The position numbers and the translations under genes were made by a program. A stretch of 9,390 nt of DNA, from assembly GCA_029932835.1 (NCBI GenBank), contig JAOZPI010000035.1:1-9390 (forward strand), in the 5' to 3' direction. Below are positions 7,407-9,390 of the stretch, one piece after another. The first letter of the stretch is position 1. Each line of letters opens with the position of its first letter. The notes below the pieces were generated by a model. The model was not told the origin of the DNA, did no database searches, and saw nothing but the letters and a program-made list of their open reading frames with translations. The stretch comes from an archaeon (GTDB lineage: Archaea > Altiarchaeota > Altiarchaeia > JAFGQM01).

Positions 7407-7967
7407 TCAGACAGGGAGGATCTCCCTTTTGTATACCTCATTCAGTATCTGCCCTGCAGCTGCGTAGATGGCGAGAAACCCACAAATTATTCCCTCAACC
7501 CCTGCTGCAGTTTTTATCGTAGCGCTCCCGCTCACTTCAGCAATCGCTAACATGAAGAAGAGGATAGTAAGTGTCAGGAACACCAATTGCAGCGATTTTG
7601 ACAGCTTCAGAGTTCCAATAAACATAACAGCAGTAAAGACACCCCACATAGACAAGTATGCGGCCATAGCCTCTGGAGGCACAGGATCTGCAATTCCAAG
7701 AGAGGGGAGCATCATAATCGCAATCAGTGAGAGCCAGAAAAGACCGTAGGAAAGGAACGCAGTGGTTCCAAAGGTATTCCCCCTCCGAAACTCCATCGTG
7801 CCTGCAAATATCTGGGCAAGACCCCCATAGAAAATTCCCATTCCCATCACTACTCCTATCCCCCCTACTAATCCTGCGTTGACGAGGTTCAGTAGAACTG
7901 TTGTTATGCCGAATCCCATGAGCCCCAAGGGTGCGGGATTTGCTCCCGAAGAGTCTGCATTAGCCAT
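7407..7967 (-). CDS. satP: Acetate/succinate transporter, AceTr (GPR1/FUN34/YaaH) family
   Basis: This 186-residue membrane protein matches the size of E. coli SatP (about 188) and methanogen AceP. The family signature NPAPLGLMGFG is at 10-20, followed by the conserved GGLAQIFAGTMEFRRGNTFG region (48-67) and FLSYGLFW (71-78). About six hydrophobic segments can be read at roughly 20-42, 43-58, 68-88, 102-120, 125-145 and 154-175. The family moves acetate, and in some members succinate, across the cytoplasmic membrane. Acetyl-CoA synthetase lies convergently 36 bp away, so the pair supplies import and activation. No clear Shine-Dalgarno sequence precedes ATG 7967, but a BRE/TATA pair sits about 28 nt upstream, suggesting a leaderless mRNA. 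Two direct repeats upstream of that promoter hint at regulation. The symbol is by family resemblance; substrate preference is inferred from context. Confidence 0.9.
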   Translation of the reverse strand: MANADSSGANPAPLGLMGFGITTVLLNLVNAGLVGGIGVVMGMGIFYGGLAQIFAGTMEFRRGNTFGTTAFLSYGLFWLSLIAIMMLPSLGIADPVPPEAMAAYLSMWGVFTAVMFIGTLKLSKSLQLVFLTLTILFFMLAIAEVSGSATIKTAAGVEGIICGFLAIYAAAGQILNEVYKREILPV

Positions 7968-7990
7968 TTTCCTAATTTCTACTCACACCC

Positions 7991-8008
7991 TATAAAAATC
8001 TTTCCCCC
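7991..8008 (-). promoter_or_regulatory. BRE/TATA promoter of the acetate transporter
   Basis: On the minus strand GGGGGAAAG (8008-8000) followed by ATTTTTATA (7999-7991) reads as a purine-rich BRE and TATA box. The centre is about 28 nt from ATG 7967, so transcription should begin at or a few bases before the start codon. This is one of the clearer promoters in the window. Confidence 0.55.
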
Positions 8009-8010
8009 AA

Positions 8011-8040
8011 CTCCGGTTCGTTGGTATAACACCTCCGGTT
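8011..8040. repeat. Two direct repeats upstream of the transporter promoter, candidate operator
   Basis: CTCCGGTT occurs at 8011-8018 and again at 8033-8040, exactly 22 bp apart, about two helical turns, so both would face the same side of DNA. The pair starts 2 bp upstream of the transporter BRE. The first copy sits inside a perfect 5-bp inverted repeat, CCAAC (8007-8011) and GTTGG (8020-8024); the second is flanked by CAC and GTG. Position and phasing suit an activator or repressor controlling the acetate transporter. No cognate regulator is in the window. Confidence 0.45.
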
Positions 8041-8042
8041 GT

Positions 8043-8058
8043 GAAAAGGCTTTATAAG
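8043..8058 (+). promoter_or_regulatory. Orphan BRE/TATA-like box with no obvious downstream gene
   Basis: On the plus strand GAAAAGGC (8043-8050) followed by TTTATAAG (8051-8058) looks like a good archaeal BRE/TATA pair. A transcript would begin near 8081 and run antisense to the small ORF and membrane-protein gene; no convincing plus-strand ORF follows. TTTATAAG is nearly symmetrical, so it could equally serve the minus strand as CTTATAAA, giving the transporter a second, distal promoter with a leader of about 60 nt that passes through the direct repeats. Confidence 0.3.
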
Positions 8059-8092
8059 GCAAATTAGAAAAATCCTCCCCTAGGAAGGCTTA

Positions 8093-8221
8093 TTATTCAG
8101 AATAAGAACCACTACTCAAATTGCTTTGTACCCTTTCTACTAACCCTCTTAGTAATTTATCTACTTTTTCTGGGTCGACTAAGCCCTCAAATAGAATCTC
8201 TGGTATGGCTTGCTTATGCAT
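8093..8221 (-). CDS. Small 42-residue ORF overlapping the membrane-protein stop codon
   Basis: ATG at 8221-8219 lies inside the last codons of the upstream membrane-protein gene and overlaps it by 8 nt in another frame, the geometry of translational coupling; GGTGGTG just before it could act as a Shine-Dalgarno sequence. The 42-residue product begins MHKQAIPEIL and contains EGLVDPEKVDKLLRGLVERV, which should form one or two amphipathic helices, then ends in a Ser/Gly-rich tail. There is no membrane segment and no cysteine. I do not recognise a family. The composition looks protein-like, and with the upstream gene it would form a two-gene unit. It could instead be the original C-terminal tail of that membrane protein, split off by a frameshift, or a chance ORF. 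Confidence 0.5.
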   Translation of the reverse strand: MHKQAIPEILFEGLVDPEKVDKLLRGLVERVQSNLSSGSYSE

Positions 8222-9065
8222 AAAACACCACCCACAAAAAGAGAAAAATAAATCCGCCTATAACTAAACTTGCTAAGTTCATTAAAATGCTTAACACAAA
8301 CGATCTCTTTAATGTCAGAATATCCCTGTTTAGCCAGTGGATAAAATAACCTTCAAAAACGAAGACAAAAAGTTCCCCTAACAATAAAATTTCCAATGGT
8401 TTTATCCTAAGTAATGGGAAGATAAACCAAACAATTGGAAGTGAGATAATATTGGCAACTGATACAGAGCTTAAAAGTTTTTTAGACGTTCTTGCGAGTG
8501 TGATTGAACCATAGATAAAAGCAACGATTAGTTCTAAAATTAATGTCAAAACCATGGCAATAAAAAAAGTTTTAGCAGAGATGATCTGGATAAAAAGGGA
8601 CCTCTCTTGGGACATTTCTTGAATTTCTATAGTGCCATCTAGGAGCACATTTGCTTCAAAGACACTTCTAAAATTTTCTCTTGTGACCTCATCAGATAGG
8701 AACACTCTGCCCTTACTCGGCAGGTACACCGCGAGTCTAAATTTTGAGGGAAGACGATAACTGAAGTGGCACTTTCCATTTTGGCAATCCCCACCCAGTA
8801 CCAATTTTGCAGGTCTCCAGTAGCACTTATTTAGAGAATCATACTCGTTTATATTTAGTTGAGATGGATCATTATCCCATAGTTGACTCGCTCCTGTCTG
8901 ACACGTTAGCATTTTTGCCTTGAATGTCGTATCAGGAACACTTTGCCCATTTACTGTTACATAAATGTCCACCGAAGGTGACGGTCCAATATCAGCGGGC
9001 ACAAGACCGGGGGCGAGAGAAAATAAGAAGATTGTGAGAATCAATATCGCGGATTTAGTCTCCAT
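8214..9065 (-). CDS. Uncharacterised secreted-domain protein with four C-terminal membrane helices
   Basis: This 283-residue protein starts with a clear signal peptide (1-24, likely cut after VPA), giving a mature N-terminus at ADIGPSPSVDIYVTVNG. The outer domain (25 to about 160) has four cysteines, at 55, 81, 94 and 99, enough for two disulfides, and looks beta-rich. Four membrane segments follow at about 164-188, 200-219, 224-244 and 256-281. The membrane part, with TFFIAMVLTLILELIVAFIY, NIISLPIVWF, LGELFVFVFEGYF and LMNLASLVIGG, is a layout I associate with widespread but unnamed archaeal and bacterial membrane proteins whose outer domains differ. Glu179, Glu231 and Glu238 lie within hydrophobic helices, which is unusual for simple anchors. 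Its ATG is about 26 nt below a TATA box. Its GC content is clearly lower than that of the metabolic genes. No function is proposed. Confidence 0.82.
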   Translation of the reverse strand: METKSAILILTIFLFSLAPGLVPADIGPSPSVDIYVTVNGQSVPDTTFKAKMLTCQTGASQLWDNDPSQLNINEYDSLNKCYWRPAKLVLGGDCQNGKCHFSYRLPSKFRLAVYLPSKGRVFLSDEVTRENFRSVFEANVLLDGTIEIQEMSQERSLFIQIISAKTFFIAMVLTLILELIVAFIYGSITLARTSKKLLSSVSVANIISLPIVWFIFPLLRIKPLEILLLGELFVFVFEGYFIHWLNRDILTLKRSFVLSILMNLASLVIGGFIFLFLWVVFYA

Positions 9066-9086
9066 GGTTATTCTACCGAAGATTGC

Positions 9087-9096
9087 ATATAAATTA
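9087..9096 (-). promoter_or_regulatory. TATA box of the membrane-protein gene
   Basis: The minus strand reads AATTTATATG here, close to the archaeal TATA consensus, centred about 26 nt upstream of ATG 9065. As for the transporter and protease genes, this spacing predicts a leaderless transcript, and no Shine-Dalgarno sequence precedes the ATG. Confidence 0.5.
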
Positions 9097-9125
9097 CCTA
9101 ATTAAAAACCCAAATCATAAGATCA

Positions 9126-9381
9126 AATTGGAAAACATACTCTGTGCTAATGTGAGTCGAATAGCAATGAGAACAAGCCAACAAAGTTGCCAAGGTGTTC
9201 ACGAGGCCGTATAATTAAACCCATTATTTACTCTTCTGCTTATATCACCTGTCCAAATAAGACCGGATTTGTTATCCCCCCTCTGTCCTCCTCTTCTACC
9301 TTATCCAGATAACTTAACAGAGCTCGGCATCCTGTTTTATTAACCCTCTCCATAATAAAATAAAATGTTAGAGTCTATCAT
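9126..9381 (-). pseudogene. Decayed PIN-domain (VapC-like) gene remnant
   Basis: The minus strand opens at ATG 9381 with MIDSNILFYYGEG and then a stop (9342-9340). MIDSNIL is the usual start of PIN-domain ribonucleases, including the first catalytic Asp. Skipping one G near 9345 moves into a frame (readable 9353-9240) continuing VNKTGCRALLSYLDKVEEED and then RGGITNPVLFGQVI, which fits the helix and the TSP/TNP-type strand that follow in VapC-like PIN domains. TAA then interrupts at 9242-9240 and 9230-9228, TAG at 9149-9147 and TGA at 9125-9123, with weakly PIN-like sequence between (LGNFVGLFSLLFDS). An intact domain is about 130-140 residues, so this is frameshifted, interrupted and shortened. 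No antitoxin is visible; it would lie beyond the right edge. The family call rests on pattern recognition; a sequencing error could explain the frameshift but not all the stops. Confidence 0.45.
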
Positions 9382-9390
9382 AACCCCCGA

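Noticed and set aside
7371..7414. Possible terminator between the synthetase and the transporter
   Set aside because: There is a short palindrome, GACCGGTC, at 7392-7399 and a distant CTGTC/GACAG pairing, but no strong stem and no T-run on either strand.
9126..9381. Stop-codon readthrough or recoding giving an intact PIN protein
   Set aside because: TAA, TAG and TGA all occur, together with a one-base frame change, so no single recoding mechanism (for example pyrrolysine at TAG) restores the frame; decay is simpler.
1..9390. CRISPR array, tRNA, rRNA, riboswitch or insertion sequence
   Set aside because: I found no regularly spaced repeats, no cloverleaf or conserved rRNA segments, and no transposase-like ORF with terminal inverted repeats by reading both strands.

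Overview
The window looks like a piece of an archaeal chromosome. The evidence is an archaeal RecJ/GAN-like DHH nuclease, TATA/BRE-like boxes about 25-28 nt upstream of several start codons, and heavy use of ATA, AGA and AGG codons. The gene set (aconitase, isocitrate dehydrogenase, acetyl-CoA synthetase, acetate transporter) would suit an anaerobic, acetate-handling archaeon. Nothing here fixes the lineage: there is no rRNA, tRNA or methanogenesis gene, and I do not name a genus.

Layout, left to right. Positions 1-67 are a divergent promoter region: the first three codons of a minus-strand gene with a strong Shine-Dalgarno sequence run off the left edge, and aconitase starts at 68 on the plus strand. 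Aconitase (68-1939) and isocitrate dehydrogenase (1942-3027) form a tight operon that turns citrate into 2-oxoglutarate. The dehydrogenase stop codon directly abuts the stop codon of a convergent, membrane-anchored, PDZ-less HtrA-like protease (3028-4023, minus). A 93-bp divergent promoter with a 16-bp perfect palindrome separates the protease from the DHH/RecJ-like nuclease (4117-5508, plus). Acetyl-CoA synthetase follows (5589-7370, plus), facing a convergent SatP/AceP-type acetate transporter (7407-7967, minus).

Beyond about 8040 the character changes. Sampled 60-nt lines fall from roughly 50-58% GC to roughly 30-38%. The genes there are a secreted-domain plus four-helix membrane protein of unknown function (8214-9065, minus), a 42-residue ORF overlapping its stop codon (8093-8221, minus), and what reads as a decayed PIN-domain (VapC-like) gene running to the right edge. 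The stretch 9066-9390 holds only the membrane-protein promoter and that remnant.

Taken together, the transporter brings acetate in, the synthetase activates it to acetyl-CoA, and aconitase plus isocitrate dehydrogenase carry the oxidative branch to 2-oxoglutarate for glutamate synthesis; citrate synthase would have to be elsewhere. I see no clearly new multi-gene system. The most useful leads are a two-copy direct repeat just upstream of the transporter promoter, the overlapping small ORF, the palindromic bidirectional promoter and the low-GC right end.
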